64,000 nt of DNA from Lentzea xinjiangensis (GCF_900110955.1 NZ_FOFR01000011.1:186001-250000); one strand, 5' to 3'. Shown: positions 35,900 through 45,986, counted from the stretch's first letter. Program-made: numbers and translations. The notes: generated by a model from the letters alone, not told the origin.

Positions 35900-38800
35900 G
35901 TGATCCTGCTGCTGTCGACCTCCGACACCGACCTGCTGTCGGCCCGTGCGAGCGGTGCCGAGTTCCGGCTCGGCAACCCGGCGCGCACCACGGCCGACGA
36001 CCTCCCCGCGCTCACCCGGGACGTGGACCTGGTGGTCGTGCGCATCCTCGGCGGGCGCCGGATGTGGGAGGAGGGCCTCGACTGGCTGCTCGCGAGCGGC
36101 CTGCCCGTGGTGGTGCTCGGCGGCGAGCAGCAGCCGGACGCGGCGCTGATGGAGCTGTCGACGGTGCCCGGCGGTGTGTGCGCCGAAGCACACCTCTACC
36201 TCGCGCACGGCGGTCCGGCGAACCTGGCGGAGCTGCACAAGTTCCTGTCGGACACGGTGCTGCTGACCGGCCACGGCTTCGCGGCGCCCGCGGCCACGCC
36301 CACGTGGGGTCTGCTGGAGCGCGAGCCCGCGGGAGAAGGCCCCACGGTCGCGGTGCTCTACTACCGCGCGCACCACGTGGCCGGGAACACGGCGTTCGTG
36401 CACGCGTTGTGCGACGCGATCGAGGCCAAGGGCGGCCGGCCGCTGCCGGTCTTCTGCTCCTCGCTGCGCACCGCCGAACCGGAGCTGCTCGACACGCTGC
36501 GCCAGGCCGACGCCCTGGTCGTGACGGTGCTCGCGGCCGGGGGCACGAACCCCGCCGCCGCGTCCGCCGGTGGTGACGACGACGCGTGGGACGTGGGCGC
36601 GCTGGCGGCGCTGGACGTGCCGATCCTGCAGGGGCTGTGCCTCACGTCGAGCCGCGAGTCGTGGGACGCCAACGACGACGGACTGTCTCCTTTGGACACC
36701 GCGACCCAGGTCGCGATCCCCGAGTTCGACGGCCGGATCATCACGGTCCCGTTCTCCTTCAAGGAGATCGACTCCGACGGCCTGACCGTCTACGTCGCCG
36801 ACCCGGAGCGGGCGCTGCGCGTCGCGGGCATCGCGGTCCGGCACGGCCGGCTGCGCCACATCCCGGTCGCGGAGCGCAAGATCGCGGTGATGCTGTCGGC
36901 GTACCCGACCAAGCACTCCCGCATCGGCAACGCGGTCGGGCTCGACACGCCCGCCTCCACGGTCCGGCTGCTCAAGGCCATGAAGGACCACGGCTACGAC
37001 ATCGGCGACGAGCTGCCGGGCGTCGACGAGCTCGACGGCGACAAGCTGATCCACGCCCTGATCGCCGCCGGCGGCCAGGACGCGGACTGGCTCACGCAGG
37101 AGCAGTTCGAGAGCAACCCCGTGCGCATCGCGGCGGCCGACTACCGGGAGTACCACGACACGCTGCCGGAGGACTTCCGCGAGTCGATGCGGGAGCACTG
37201 GGGCGAGGCGCCGGGCTCGCTCTTCGTCGACCACTCCAGGTCGAAGGACGGCGAGATCGTCCTGGCGGCGCTGCGGTCCGGCAACGTCACGGTGATCGTC
37301 CAGCCGCCGCGCGGGTTCGGCGAGAACCCGATCGCGATCTACCACGACCCGGACCTGCCGCCGTCGCACCACTACCTGGCGGCGTACCGGTGGATCGAGT
37401 CGCAGTTCGGCGCGGACGCCGTGGTGCACGTCGGCAAGCACGGCAACCTGGAGTGGCTGCCCGGCAAGACCGTCGGCATGTCGGCGTCCTGCGGCACGGA
37501 CGCGGCGCTCGGCGACCTGCCGCTGATCTACCCGTTCCTCGTCAACGACCCCGGTGAGGGCACGCAGGCGAAGCGCCGTGCGCACGCCACGCTGGTCGAC
37601 CACCTGGTGCCGCCGATGGCGCGGGCCGACAGCTACGGCGACATCGCGCGGCTGGAGCAGCTGCTCGACGAGTACGGGAACATCTCCGCGATGGACCCGG
37701 CCAAGCTGCCCGCGATCCGCGCGCAGATCTGGACGCTGATCCAGGCCGCGAAGCTCGACCACGACCTCGGCCTGGACGACCGGCCGCACGACGCCGAGTT
37801 CGACGAGTTCCTGCTGCACGTCGACGGCTGGCTGTGCGAGGTCAAGGACGTCCAGATCCGCGACGGCCTGCACGTCCTCGGCGAGGCGCCGACCGGCGGC
37901 GTCCGCGTGAACCTCGTCCTCGCGATGCTCCAGGCCCGGCAGATGTGGGGCGGTCAGGTCGCCGCGCTGCCGGGACTGCGGGAGGCGCTGGGGCTCACCA
38001 CGACCACGCGCGAGGACGTCGACGCCGTCGAGGAGCAGGCGCGCGCACTCGTGCAGGCGATGGAGGACGCGGGCTGGGACCCGGCCGCGGCGGCGGGCCT
38101 GCACGAGTCCGAGGACGTGCGCAAGATCCTGGAGTTCGCGGCCGTCGAGGTCGTGCCGAGGCTCGCGCGCACCACGGACGAGATGACGAACGTGCTGCAC
38201 GCGCTGGACGGCGGCTACATCCCCGCCGGTCCGTCGGGGTCACCGTTGCGCGGCCTGGTGAACGTGCTGCCGACCGGCCGCAACTTCTACTCGGTCGACC
38301 CGAAGGCCATCCCGTCCCGCCTCGCCTGGGAGACCGGCCAGGCGATGGCCGACTCGCTGCTGGAGCGCTACCGCTCCGAGAACGACGGCGAGTGGCCGCC
38401 GTCGGTCGGCCTCTCGGTCTGGGGCACGTCCGCGATGCGCACGGCCGGCGACGACATCGCCGAGGTGTTCGCGCTGATGGGCGTGCGGCCGGTGTGGGAC
38501 GACCAGTCGCGCCGCGTCACCGGCCTCGAGGTCATCCCGCTGGAGGAGCTGGGAAGGCCGCGCGTCGACGTCACGGTCCGGATCTCCGGCTTCTTCCGCG
38601 ACGCCTTCCCGCACGTGGTGTCCCTTGTGGACGACGCGGTGCGGCTGGTGGCCGCGCTCGACGAGCCGGCGGAGCAGAACTTCGTGCGGGCGCACACCCT
38701 CAACGACCTGGAGGAGCACGGCGACGAGCGCAGGGCGACGCTGCGGATCTTCGGCTCCAAGCCGGGCGCGTACGGCGCCGGCGTGCTGCCGTTGATCGAC

Positions 38801-39463
38801 AGCCGCAACTGGCGCGACTCGTCGGACATCGCCGAGGTGTACGCGGTGTGGGGCGGGTACGCCTACGGCCGCGGGGTCGACGGTGTCGCGGCACGCCAGG
38901 ACATGGAGTCGGCGTACCGGCGGATCGCCGTGGCGGCCAAGAACATCGACACCCGCGAGCACGACATCGCCGACTCGGACGACTACTTCCAGTACCACGG
39001 CGGCATGGTCACGATGGTGAAGGCGTTGACGGGCAAGGCGCCCGCCGCGTACGTCGGTGACAGCACGCGCCCGGAAGCCGTCCGGACCCGCACGCTGACC
39101 GAGGAGACCTCGCGGATCTTCCGCGCCCGCGTGGTGAACCCGCGCTGGGTCGGCGCGATGCGCCGGCACGGGTACAAGGGCGCGTTCGAGCTGCAGGCGA
39201 CGGTGGAGTACCTGTTCGGCTACGACGCCACGACCGGCGTGGTCGCGGACTGGATGTACGAGAAGCTGACCGAGACCTACGTGCTCGACCCCGAGACGCG
39301 GAAGTTCCTGCAGACCAGCAACCCGTGGGCGTTGCACGGCATCGCCGAGCGCCTGCTGGAGGCGGCCGAGCGCAAGATGTGGGAGCACCCGGAGCCGTCC
39401 ACGCTGGACGCGCTGCGGGCGGCCTACCTGGAGACCGAGGGCGACCTGGAGGACGGCGTCTGA
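35900..39463 (+). CDS. cobN: Cobaltochelatase subunit CobN
   Basis: 1187 residues, normal for CobN, the large subunit that inserts cobalt into hydrogenobyrinic acid diamide with ATP-driven CobS/CobT-type (ChlI/ChlD-like) partners, which are not in this window. Family motifs include DAVVHVGKHGNLEWLPGK and GTSAMRTAGDDIAEVFALMG. GTG 35900 is preferred over an earlier in-frame ATG because that ATG lies inside the riboswitch. Downstream a hairpin separates it from the EF-hand gene. Confidence 0.94.
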   Translation: MILLLSTSDTDLLSARASGAEFRLGNPARTTADDLPALTRDVDLVVVRILGGRRMWEEGLDWLLASGLPVVVLGGEQQPDAALMELSTVPGGVCAEAHLYLAHGGPANLAELHKFLSDTVLLTGHGFAAPAATPTWGLLEREPAGEGPTVAVLYYRAHHVAGNTAFVHALCDAIEAKGGRPLPVFCSSLRTAEPELLDTLRQADALVVTVLAAGGTNPAAASAGGDDDAWDVGALAALDVPILQGLCLTSSRESWDANDDGLSPLDTATQVAIPEFDGRIITVPFSFKEIDSDGLTVYVADPERALRVAGIAVRHGRLRHIPVAERKIAVMLSAYPTKHSRIGNAVGLDTPASTVRLLKAMKDHGYDIGDELPGVDELDGDKLIHALIAAGGQDADWLTQEQFESNPVRIAAADYREYHDTLPEDFRESMREHWGEAPGSLFVDHSRSKDGEIVLAALRSGNVTVIVQPPRGFGENPIAIYHDPDLPPSHHYLAAYRWIESQFGADAVVHVGKHGNLEWLPGKTVGMSASCGTDAALGDLPLIYPFLVNDPGEGTQAKRRAHATLVDHLVPPMARADSYGDIARLEQLLDEYGNISAMDPAKLPAIRAQIWTLIQAAKLDHDLGLDDRPHDAEFDEFLLHVDGWLCEVKDVQIRDGLHVLGEAPTGGVRVNLVLAMLQARQMWGGQVAALPGLREALGLTTTTREDVDAVEEQARALVQAMEDAGWDPAAAAGLHESEDVRKILEFAAVEVVPRLARTTDEMTNVLHALDGGYIPAGPSGSPLRGLVNVLPTGRNFYSVDPKAIPSRLAWETGQAMADSLLERYRSENDGEWPPSVGLSVWGTSAMRTAGDDIAEVFALMGVRPVWDDQSRRVTGLEVIPLEELGRPRVDVTVRISGFFRDAFPHVVSLVDDAVRLVAALDEPAEQNFVRAHTLNDLEEHGDERRATLRIFGSKPGAYGAGVLPLIDSRNWRDSSDIAEVYAVWGGYAYGRGVDGVAARQDMESAYRRIAVAAKNIDTREHDIADSDDYFQYHGGMVTMVKALTGKAPAAYVGDSTRPEAVRTRTLTEETSRIFRARVVNPRWVGAMRRHGYKGAFELQATVEYLFGYDATTGVVADWMYEKLTETYVLDPETRKFLQTSNPWALHGIAERLLEAAERKMWEHPEPSTLDALRAAYLETEGDLEDGV

Positions 39464-39495
39464 CGCCGGGCCAGCTCCGGACGCGGCAGTGGCCG

Positions 39496-39517
39496 GGGCG
39501 AGCCTGGCAGCTCGCCC
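39496..39517. terminator. Hairpin between convergent cobN and EF-hand genes
   Basis: GGGCGAGC and GCTCGCCC are perfect 8-base arms around a 6-base loop, placed between two convergent stop codons. No U-tract follows. A shared terminator is likely but not certain. Confidence 0.5.
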
Positions 39518-39548
39518 TGACCCCGTCCACCAGGATGCTCGTGCGCTC

Positions 39549-40052
39549 CTAGAGAGGCCCGAAGACGTGGTTGCCGGCGGCGGACGCGTCGTCGCCCGCC
39601 CAGAACTCGAGCCACAGCCGGGCGAACTCCGCGCGCGACAACCTGCCGTCACCGTCGTGGTCGAGCGCGGCGAAGTCGGTGGCGCGGTCGTGCCCGAGCC
39701 AAGCGGCGATCATCATCTCGTACTCGTCGGAGGAGATGTAGTCGTCGCCGTTCTCGTCCACGGCGCCGAACATCGCGTCCGCGGTGCCGGTGACCGCCTC
39801 GGGGGCCTTCGGCAGCGCGTCCACGATGGTCAGGACGTCGTCCACCGCCACGCGGTCCCGGCCCGCGGCGGCCGACAGGGTCGCCCACCAGCCCATCATC
39901 ACCTCGGACAGCAGCTCGTCGTCACCGCCGCGCAACGACATCCAGCGCGAGGTGAGCGCGCGGAAGTCGCTCTCGTCCAGGTAGCCGTCGCCGTTGGCGT
40001 CCATCGCGCCGAACACCACTGACACCTTGCGTCGTTGCAGGTCGCTCGCCAT
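39549..40052 (-). CDS. EF-hand calcium-binding protein (calerythrin-like)
   Basis: 167 residues. Three good EF-hand loops are visible: DANGDGYLDESD (residue 18 on), DENGDDYISSDE (99 on) and DHDGDGRLSRAE (131 on); a fourth position near residues 64-73 is degenerate. This matches sarcoplasmic/calerythrin-type calcium buffers or sensors found in streptomycetes and Saccharopolyspora. Cytoplasmic. ATG at 40052; convergent with cobN. Confidence 0.92.
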   Translation of the reverse strand: MASDLQRRKVSVVFGAMDANGDGYLDESDFRALTSRWMSLRGGDDELLSEVMMGWWATLSAAAGRDRVAVDDVLTIVDALPKAPEAVTGTADAMFGAVDENGDDYISSDEYEMMIAAWLGHDRATDFAALDHDGDGRLSRAEFARLWLEFWAGDDASAAGNHVFGPL

Positions 40053-40460
40053 GCGCAGGACGATAGGCCGAACGGCGCAACGCGGACCATCGGCCGAACG
40101 GGTCGGAGCAGCTCCGGATCGGGTGCAATCGAGCTGTGCCCCTCGGACTCCGGCGAACTGCTCATCGCCTCGGCTGAAGGCGCCGCGTCCGGCTGGTTTT
40201 CCACGGTGGACTTCGCGATCCGCGGCGGAAAAGGATCAGCGAATTGCTGCGCGGAAAGCACGGCACTTGCCGAGGCAAAACCTTCTGCGCTATGGGAGTC
40301 TCAACAGGGACGCCTCCGCGTATGATCCGCCGGGCGGTCTCGCGGAGATCATCCCGGTCATCCCCGGCGGCCAGGCCGACCGCGGCGGAACTGATCGCGA
40401 TGCGGTCGTCGTGGTGACGCGACACGTGTTCTCCGCCGCCGCGGAGCGAAAGGAAGAACA
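40053..40460. other. Non-coding stretch before the LAL regulator, with a possible promoter
   Basis: 408 bases without a supportable gene; short frames here lack ribosome-binding sites and protein-like composition. A possible promoter for the downstream regulator is TTGCCG at 40267-40272, an 18-base spacer and TATGGG at 40291-40296. The length would allow a long leader or regulator sites; I see no clear hairpin or repeat. Confidence 0.4.
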
Positions 40461-43085
40461 GTGCCGGGGAATCGGGACGCGATGTTCCGCGGCCGTGCGG
40501 GAGAACGGGAGCTCGTCGACGGCGTGCTGGACGCGGGCACCGGTGTGGTGCTGGTCGACGGGGCCGCGGGTACCGGGAAGACGCGGTTGCTCGCGGAGGT
40601 GGCCGCCGGCGCCGCGCGCCGCGGTGTCGAGGTCGTCACCGCGCGGGACGAGCTGGACCAGCCGTTCCTGCTGGCGCGGCTGGCCGAACGCGGACCCGGC
40701 GGTCCGGCGCTGGTGGTGCTGGACGACCTCCACCTGGCCGAACCGGCGACCCTGGCGGCGTTGCGGGAGCTGCTGCCCGCCTCCGCGCACGCGAAGGTCG
40801 TCTGGCTGCTCGCGCGCCGCGGCGGTGAGGGCGCGGACCGCCTGTTCGCCGCCGCCGTGCAGCGCGGCGCCCTGCGGATCGAACTGGGACCGCTGCCGGA
40901 CGACGTGGTCGCGGACCTCGTCACCGACCTGGCCGGCGCGGTTCCGGACGACGACCTGCGCGCCCTCGCCTCGACCGCGCGGGGCGTCCCGGCGGAGCTG
41001 GCCGCCCTGTTCCAGGCCCTCCGCGCGGACGACCACCTGGTGGTCGCCGCCGGGCAGGCGTCGTTGCGCACCGACCGCACGCCACGGCACACCGAGGCGC
41101 TGCTGCGCGGCCGGATCAGCGCGCTCAGCGGCGTGGCGAGGCACCTGCTGCAGGTCGCCGCGGTGCTCGGGCCGCGCTTCGACCCCGGTGACGTCGCGGA
41201 GGTGCTGGCTTCCAGCACCGCGGTGCTGCTGCCCGCGCTGGACGAGGTCATCGCCGCCGGGGTGGTCACGTCGCTCGACGATCGGCTCGCGTTCCGGCAC
41301 GAGCTGCTCTGGCGGCTCGTCGCCGACGCGGTCCCGCCGCCCGTGCGGTGCGCGCTGCACCGCGAGGTGGGCGAGATGCTGCTGCGGCGCGGGGACTCCG
41401 CCGTCGTCGCGGCCGAGCACCTGCTGCACGGCGCCCAGCGCGGTGCCGCCCGGTCGATCGACGGCCTGGTGGCGGCGGCCAAGGCCCTGCTGTGGACCGC
41501 GCCGGACGCCGCAGCCGAGCTCGCCGGGCGGGCGCTCGAGCTCACCGACCAGGCGTCGCCGTCACTGGCGGACCGCACGGTGGTCGCGGTGCGGGCGCTG
41601 GTCGCCGCGGGCGATCTCACGGCCGCGCAGGCGTGTGCGCGGGACGCGTTGACCCGCCAGGTCGCCCCGGCGCCCGCCGCCGAGCTGCGGCACTGCCTGG
41701 CCGCCACGACGTTGCTGCGGGGACAGCACGCCGAGTCGGTGGAGATCTCCGAGTCGTTGCTGGGCGAGCCCGACCTGCCACCGGAGCTCGTGCCGTGGGT
41801 GGAGATCATCCGGATGACGGCCCTGCTCGGCCACGACCGCGACCGCGCGCAGGAGCTGGCGGAGGACGTCGTGCGCACCCGCACCGGCTCGCCGGACGAC
41901 GTGCGCGCCACCGCACTGGCGGTGCTCGCGGCGATCGCGCGCGACACCGGGCAGCCCGGCGCGGCGCTGGAGCTCGCCCGCGCCGCCGCGCGGTCCGCCG
42001 CCTCCCACGACCTCTCCGCCTACCCGCCGCTGCTGCTCGCGACCGTGCTCTCGGGCCTGCGCGAGTTCGCCGACGCCGACAGCGTGGTGCGGCGGGTGCG
42101 CGGTGGGGCGTCCGCGGTGGTGGCGCGCAGGATCACGACCACGGCCGTGCAGGCGCGGATCTCGTTGCAGGCGGGGCGGATCGAGGAGGCCGCGGCCGAG
42201 GCGCGCTCCGCGGTGGCGGTGGCGGAGGAGACCGGCCACACCGCGTTGCTGGCGCCGGGACTGGCCGTGCTCGCGATGGTCGCGGTGCACACCGGCGACC
42301 TCCCTGCGGCGCTCGGCCACGTCGAGCGCTGCCGCGAGCACGTCCCGGTGGACGGGCTCGTCTTCTCCCGCGCCTACTACCAGTGGATCGACGTGCTGGT
42401 GTCGTACGTCGGGCACGGGACCGGCAAGGCCCTGGCCCTGCTCGGCGACGAGTACCCGGGGCTCGTGTCGTCGGGGCTCTTCGCGGAAGAACCCCGCGCC
42501 GCCGGGTGGTTCGTGCGCCGGGCGCTGGAGGCGGGGGACGAGCGGCTCGCCGAGGCCGTCGTGGCCCACGCGGAACGGCTGACCGCGGAGAACCCCGGTC
42601 TGCGCGCGCTGGCGACGGCCGCGCTGCACGCGCGCGGCCTGGCCCGCGGCGACGCCTCGTCGCTCGAACTGGCCGCCCGGCAGCACCAGGACCCGTGGGC
42701 GCGGGCCAACGCGGCCGAGGACCTCGGCGCGCTGCTGGCGGCGGGGCCCGACCGCGCGGCGCCGGTGCGGGCGCTGGAGACCGCGCTGGAGCTGTACCGG
42801 GAGATCGGCGCCTCCCGCGACAGCGCGCGCGTGCTGGGCCGGCTGCGCAAGCTGGGCAGGCGGCGGCGTGCGGAACCGGCGCGTCCGGAGTCCGGGTGGG
42901 CCGGCCTGGACGACACCGAACGGGCGATCGTGAACCTCGTGGCGAAGGGTCAGACGAACCGGCAGATCTCCGCGCAGCTGTTCATGTCACCGCACACGGT
43001 GAACTTCCACCTGCGCAAGATCTTCCGCAAGCTCGGGATCAGCTCTCGCGTCGAGCTGGCGGCGAGGCCGCCGGGCGATCGGTGA
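40461..43085 (+). CDS. Large LuxR-family (LAL) transcriptional regulator
   Basis: 874 residues. N-terminal AAA ATPase with Walker A GAAGTGKTR (Lys40) and a Walker B-like LVVLDDLHLAEP, a long central TPR-like helical region, and a C-terminal LuxR HTH (LVAKGQTNRQISAQLFMSPHTVNFHLRKIF, about residues 828-858). LAL/MalT-type activators respond to ligands or pathway signals, often in secondary metabolism. GTG 40461 follows AAAGGAAG. No biosynthetic cluster adjoins it, so its target is unknown. Its end overlaps the convergent LapA-like gene by 47 bases. Confidence 0.92.
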   Translation: MPGNRDAMFRGRAGERELVDGVLDAGTGVVLVDGAAGTGKTRLLAEVAAGAARRGVEVVTARDELDQPFLLARLAERGPGGPALVVLDDLHLAEPATLAALRELLPASAHAKVVWLLARRGGEGADRLFAAAVQRGALRIELGPLPDDVVADLVTDLAGAVPDDDLRALASTARGVPAELAALFQALRADDHLVVAAGQASLRTDRTPRHTEALLRGRISALSGVARHLLQVAAVLGPRFDPGDVAEVLASSTAVLLPALDEVIAAGVVTSLDDRLAFRHELLWRLVADAVPPPVRCALHREVGEMLLRRGDSAVVAAEHLLHGAQRGAARSIDGLVAAAKALLWTAPDAAAELAGRALELTDQASPSLADRTVVAVRALVAAGDLTAAQACARDALTRQVAPAPAAELRHCLAATTLLRGQHAESVEISESLLGEPDLPPELVPWVEIIRMTALLGHDRDRAQELAEDVVRTRTGSPDDVRATALAVLAAIARDTGQPGAALELARAAARSAASHDLSAYPPLLLATVLSGLREFADADSVVRRVRGGASAVVARRITTTAVQARISLQAGRIEEAAAEARSAVAVAEETGHTALLAPGLAVLAMVAVHTGDLPAALGHVERCREHVPVDGLVFSRAYYQWIDVLVSYVGHGTGKALALLGDEYPGLVSSGLFAEEPRAAGWFVRRALEAGDERLAEAVVAHAERLTAENPGLRALATAALHARGLARGDASSLELAARQHQDPWARANAAEDLGALLAAGPDRAAPVRALETALELYREIGASRDSARVLGRLRKLGRRRRAEPARPESGWAGLDDTERAIVNLVAKGQTNRQISAQLFMSPHTVNFHLRKIFRKLGISSRVELAARPPGDR

Positions 43086-43485
43086 GCCGCTTCGCCTGGC
43101 GGCGGAGCTGGAGGATGCGGGCCGCGCCGATGACCGCGACCAGCAGCGCGCCGCCGATCGCCGCGAACAGCAGCGAGACGCCCAGCGGCAGGCTGAACTG
43201 GCCCCACAGGAAGTGGATCGTCGTGGTCCCGCCGTTCTGCAGGATGAAGACCAGCAGGAAGATGAGCACGACGATCGCGACCAGCACCGCGATCCAGGTG
43301 CCGCTGATCCGGGTGGGCCGCGGCTTCTTCGGCGCGGCCGGTGGTGCCGACGACGGCCGCGTCGCCGGCGGGGCGGTCGCCGGTGCCGCCGGCGACGCCG
43401 GTGCCGCCGGGATCGGCTCGGTGATCGGCGTCTTCTGAGTCGTCTTCTGGGGTGTCTTCTGGGTCTCGTCGCTCGGGGTCGCCAC
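43039..43485 (-). CDS. LapA-domain (DUF1049) membrane protein
   Basis: 148 residues. A Pro/Ala/Thr-rich cytoplasmic N-terminus of about 60 residues with KTPQKTTQKTP-type repeats is followed by two membrane helices, WIAVLVAIVVLIFLLVFIL and a second at about residues 103-125, flanking the LapA-like GGTTTIHFLWGQF loop. Function in actinobacteria is unknown. Its 3' 47 bases are antisense to the end of the LAL regulator. Confidence 0.82.
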   Translation of the reverse strand: MATPSDETQKTPQKTTQKTPITEPIPAAPASPAAPATAPPATRPSSAPPAAPKKPRPTRISGTWIAVLVAIVVLIFLLVFILQNGGTTTIHFLWGQFSLPLGVSLLFAAIGGALLVAVIGAARILQLRRQAKRLTDRPAASPPARRES

Positions 43486-43536
43486 GGGGAAATTATCGGC
43501 GACCCGGCCTGATCCCGCAGGTTGGCGAACGGGTGG

Positions 43537-44064
43537 CTACAACCTCCGCAGGCCCGAGAGGACCCGTTCGAGCAGTGCCATGTTCGGCTTGTCGCCCGGC
43601 TCGTGCACCGCGACCAGGTCGAGCGTGATCAGGTCGCTGAGCAGCACCCGCGTGACGCCCAGCGGGATCTTCATGAGCGCGGAGATCTCGGCGACCGACC
43701 GCGGCTGCAGGCACAGCCGCATCATCGCAGCCTGGTCGTTGCTCGCCCGGTGCAGCCGGCTCTCGTCCGTGGAGAGCAGGGTTTCCAGGCGCAGGTCGTG
43801 GCGGGCCGTGGTGCGGCCGCCGGTGCGGGCGTACGGACGGATGAGTGAGCTGTCCCGCGCGGGGACCGCCGGCTCTTCTTCCTGCATCGGCCACTCCGGT
43901 GGCGGTTCCGGTGGGCGTTGGCGCAACGGTTGCTGACGGGGCATTTGTTGCGTCTCCGCGCCGTGTGGGTCTCCACTTCCGTCGGCGCGCAGCCGTCTGC
44001 GGGTCGCCGGGGAGCCGAAACGCGCCCCCGTGTAACCGATTTCCGTCGCTCCTTCGTCGTGCAC
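43537..44064 (-). CDS. DUF742 (conservon CvnC-like) protein
   Basis: 175 residues. The C-terminal half (about residues 70-175, SSLIRPYARTGGR through ISALMKIPLGVTRVLLSDLI) is the DUF742 domain with a winged-helix-like pattern; the N-terminal part is Arg/Pro/Gln-rich and disordered. DUF742 proteins normally sit in cvnA-D conservons with a sensor kinase, a roadblock protein and a GTPase. None of those partners is adjacent, so this copy is an orphan. GTG start at 44064 is tentative. Confidence 0.8.
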   Translation of the reverse strand: MHDEGATEIGYTGARFGSPATRRRLRADGSGDPHGAETQQMPRQQPLRQRPPEPPPEWPMQEEEPAVPARDSSLIRPYARTGGRTTARHDLRLETLLSTDESRLHRASNDQAAMMRLCLQPRSVAEISALMKIPLGVTRVLLSDLITLDLVAVHEPGDKPNMALLERVLSGLRRL

Positions 44065-44103
44065 GTGCCCAAGCTATAACGAAGTCGGCCAAATGTATGT
44101 CGA

Positions 44104-45027
44104 TCACGTTGCCTTTTTGGCAGCCAGATCGAATCTGACCTGGATCGCAGTGCCGGACGGCGTCGTTTGGGTGCGCACGAGATCCGCCAAACGGTTGACG
44201 AGCAACAGTCCGCGACCACCTGGATCGTTTGCGTGAACGGGTGTGCGCCCGGCCAGAACATCGGTGATGTGACCGTTGTCGTTGACTTGGCAAACAATGC
44301 TTTCGTTTTCCGACCACACCCGGACCGTGCTCTCGCCGCCGCCGTGCCGGACGCTGTTGGTCGCGAGCTCGGTGACCGCCAGCGCGAAGTCGTCGAGGCG
44401 GTCTTGCGCCAGTCCGAACTTCACGGCCTGCTCACGCGCGAACGCCCGCACCGCCGCCATCACGCCGGCACCGGCCAGCGTGCTCGCGGCGTCGACCGGG
44501 GCGGGCAGCGGCATCGAGTGCGCGGCGACGACCACCCGCGCGGGGTGGAAGTGGTCGCTGGGGCGGTGCCCGCCGGCGTCGATCACGACCGGGTGGGTCT
44601 TCTCGGCGTCGGCCAGGATGTCGTGGGTCAGCGCCGAGGTGTCGTACGGGCACAGGATGCTGAGGTCGCGGTCTCTGAACGCGTAGTTGACCAGCGCCTC
44701 GTGCAGCGTGCACGCCGGGTACTCGACGTCGGTGCGCAGGTCCCACACCGGCTCGCTGATGATCCGCACGGCCCCGCGGTGCCGGTCGGCGAACGCGCGC
44801 AGGTCGGGGATGATCCGGCCGGGGTTGCGGCCCGTGTCCGCCATGTCGAGGAACGTGACGAGGTGGGCGAACCCGCTCAGCGCCTCCCTGAGCAGCTCCA
44901 GGTTCCTGCTGGGCACCGCCACGGCGACGGGTTCGGCGTTCGCCAGGCCCTCCACCACGAACGGGACCGTCCCGTCGATGTAGGACTCCTCATCGGAGTA
45001 GAACAACGCCGGATGCGCGAACGCCAT
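44104..45027 (-). CDS. MEDS-domain anti-sigma-type ATPase (sensor regulator)
   Basis: 307 residues. An N-terminal MEDS domain (HPALFYSDEESYIDGTVPFVVEG..., 1-165), a sensory module related to DcmR, precedes a HATPase_c_2 anti-sigma/serine-kinase domain (AVTELATNSVRHGG, then NDPGGRGLLLVNRLAD). The design suggests a soluble signal sensor acting on an anti-anti-sigma factor or sigma factor, which is not adjacent. ATG 45027 with GAGAGGTGG before it; the gene is divergent from the MerR regulator. Confidence 0.87.
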   Translation of the reverse strand: MAFAHPALFYSDEESYIDGTVPFVVEGLANAEPVAVAVPSRNLELLREALSGFAHLVTFLDMADTGRNPGRIIPDLRAFADRHRGAVRIISEPVWDLRTDVEYPACTLHEALVNYAFRDRDLSILCPYDTSALTHDILADAEKTHPVVIDAGGHRPSDHFHPARVVVAAHSMPLPAPVDAASTLAGAGVMAAVRAFAREQAVKFGLAQDRLDDFALAVTELATNSVRHGGGESTVRVWSENESIVCQVNDNGHITDVLAGRTPVHANDPGGRGLLLVNRLADLVRTQTTPSGTAIQVRFDLAAKKAT

Positions 45028-45128
45028 GAGCCACCTCTCGTCAACATCCCGGGATCCGCACCCGGTGTGCTGCTCGAACCATCATTTCTTGACCCTCACA
45101 CCGTGTCAGCCCCTACACAGGAGAAGTC

Positions 45129-45956
45129 ATGTTCACCATCGGAGACTTCGCCCGTCTGGGGCGCGTGTCGGTGCGGATGCTGCGCCATTACGACGCGGTC
45201 GGCCTGCTCCTGCCCGCGCACGTGGACCCGTCGAGCGGCTACCGCTCCTACACCGCCGCCCAACTGCACCGGCTCAACCGCCTGGTCGCGTTGAAGGAGC
45301 TCGGCCTGACGCTCGACCAGGTGCGCGTGGTGCTCGACGAGCAGGTTTCGGTCGAGCAGCTGCACGGCATGCTGTCGTTGCGTCGGGCGGAGCTGCGGCA
45401 GCAGATCCTCGCCGACTCCGCGCGGCTGCGGCGGGTCGAGGCACGTCTCCGCGCCATCGAGAGGGAGGGCGCCATGCCCACCGATGAGATCGTCGTGAAG
45501 CAGGTCCCCGCCGTGCGCGTCGCCCGGTTGGGCGCCACCGCGGCCTCGTACCAGTCCGAGGACATCGGGCCGGTCATCCAGCCGCTGTACCCGCAGCTCT
45601 TCGAACGGCTGGCACGCGCGGGCGTCGTACCGGTCGGCGGCGGCATCGCCACCTACGAACCCGCCGAGGGCGAGCAGGTGCTGGTGCGGGCGGGGGTGGA
45701 GGTGGCGGTGGACGTCGAGCCGTCGGCCTCCCACGACTTCGAGGTCGTGGACCTGCCGGCGCTGGCGCAGGCGGCCACGATCGTGCACCACGGGCCGATG
45801 GACGACGTCGACGCCACCTACCAGGCCGTCGCGGCGTGGGTCGAGGCGCACGGGTACCGGCAGCACGGGTTCGCCCGCGAGGTCTACCTGTGCTACGGCC
45901 AGGGTGACCCGGCCGGCTGGACCACCGAGCTCCAGCTCGAGATCACCCAGCCGTAG
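45129..45956 (+). CDS. MerR-family regulator with GyrI-like effector domain
   Basis: 275 residues. The MerR HTH (FTIGDFARLGRVSVRMLRHYDAVGLL, residues 2-27) and a dimerising helix are followed by a GyrI-like/AraC-type ligand domain from residue about 120 (VVKQVPAVRVARLGA) to the end. Such proteins (BmrR/BltR type) respond to toxic hydrophobic compounds and control efflux genes. No efflux gene adjoins it here. AGGAG precedes the ATG. Confidence 0.9.
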   Translation: MFTIGDFARLGRVSVRMLRHYDAVGLLLPAHVDPSSGYRSYTAAQLHRLNRLVALKELGLTLDQVRVVLDEQVSVEQLHGMLSLRRAELRQQILADSARLRRVEARLRAIEREGAMPTDEIVVKQVPAVRVARLGATAASYQSEDIGPVIQPLYPQLFERLARAGVVPVGGGIATYEPAEGEQVLVRAGVEVAVDVEPSASHDFEVVDLPALAQAATIVHHGPMDDVDATYQAVAAWVEAHGYRQHGFAREVYLCYGQGDPAGWTTELQLEITQP

Positions 45957-45986
45957 GGACGGGCGGAGGAGTCGCCGCGCCGTCGC

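Noticed and set aside
35855-38200. 781-codon frame antisense to cobN
   Set aside because: Arg/Val/His-rich antisense of a well-conserved gene.
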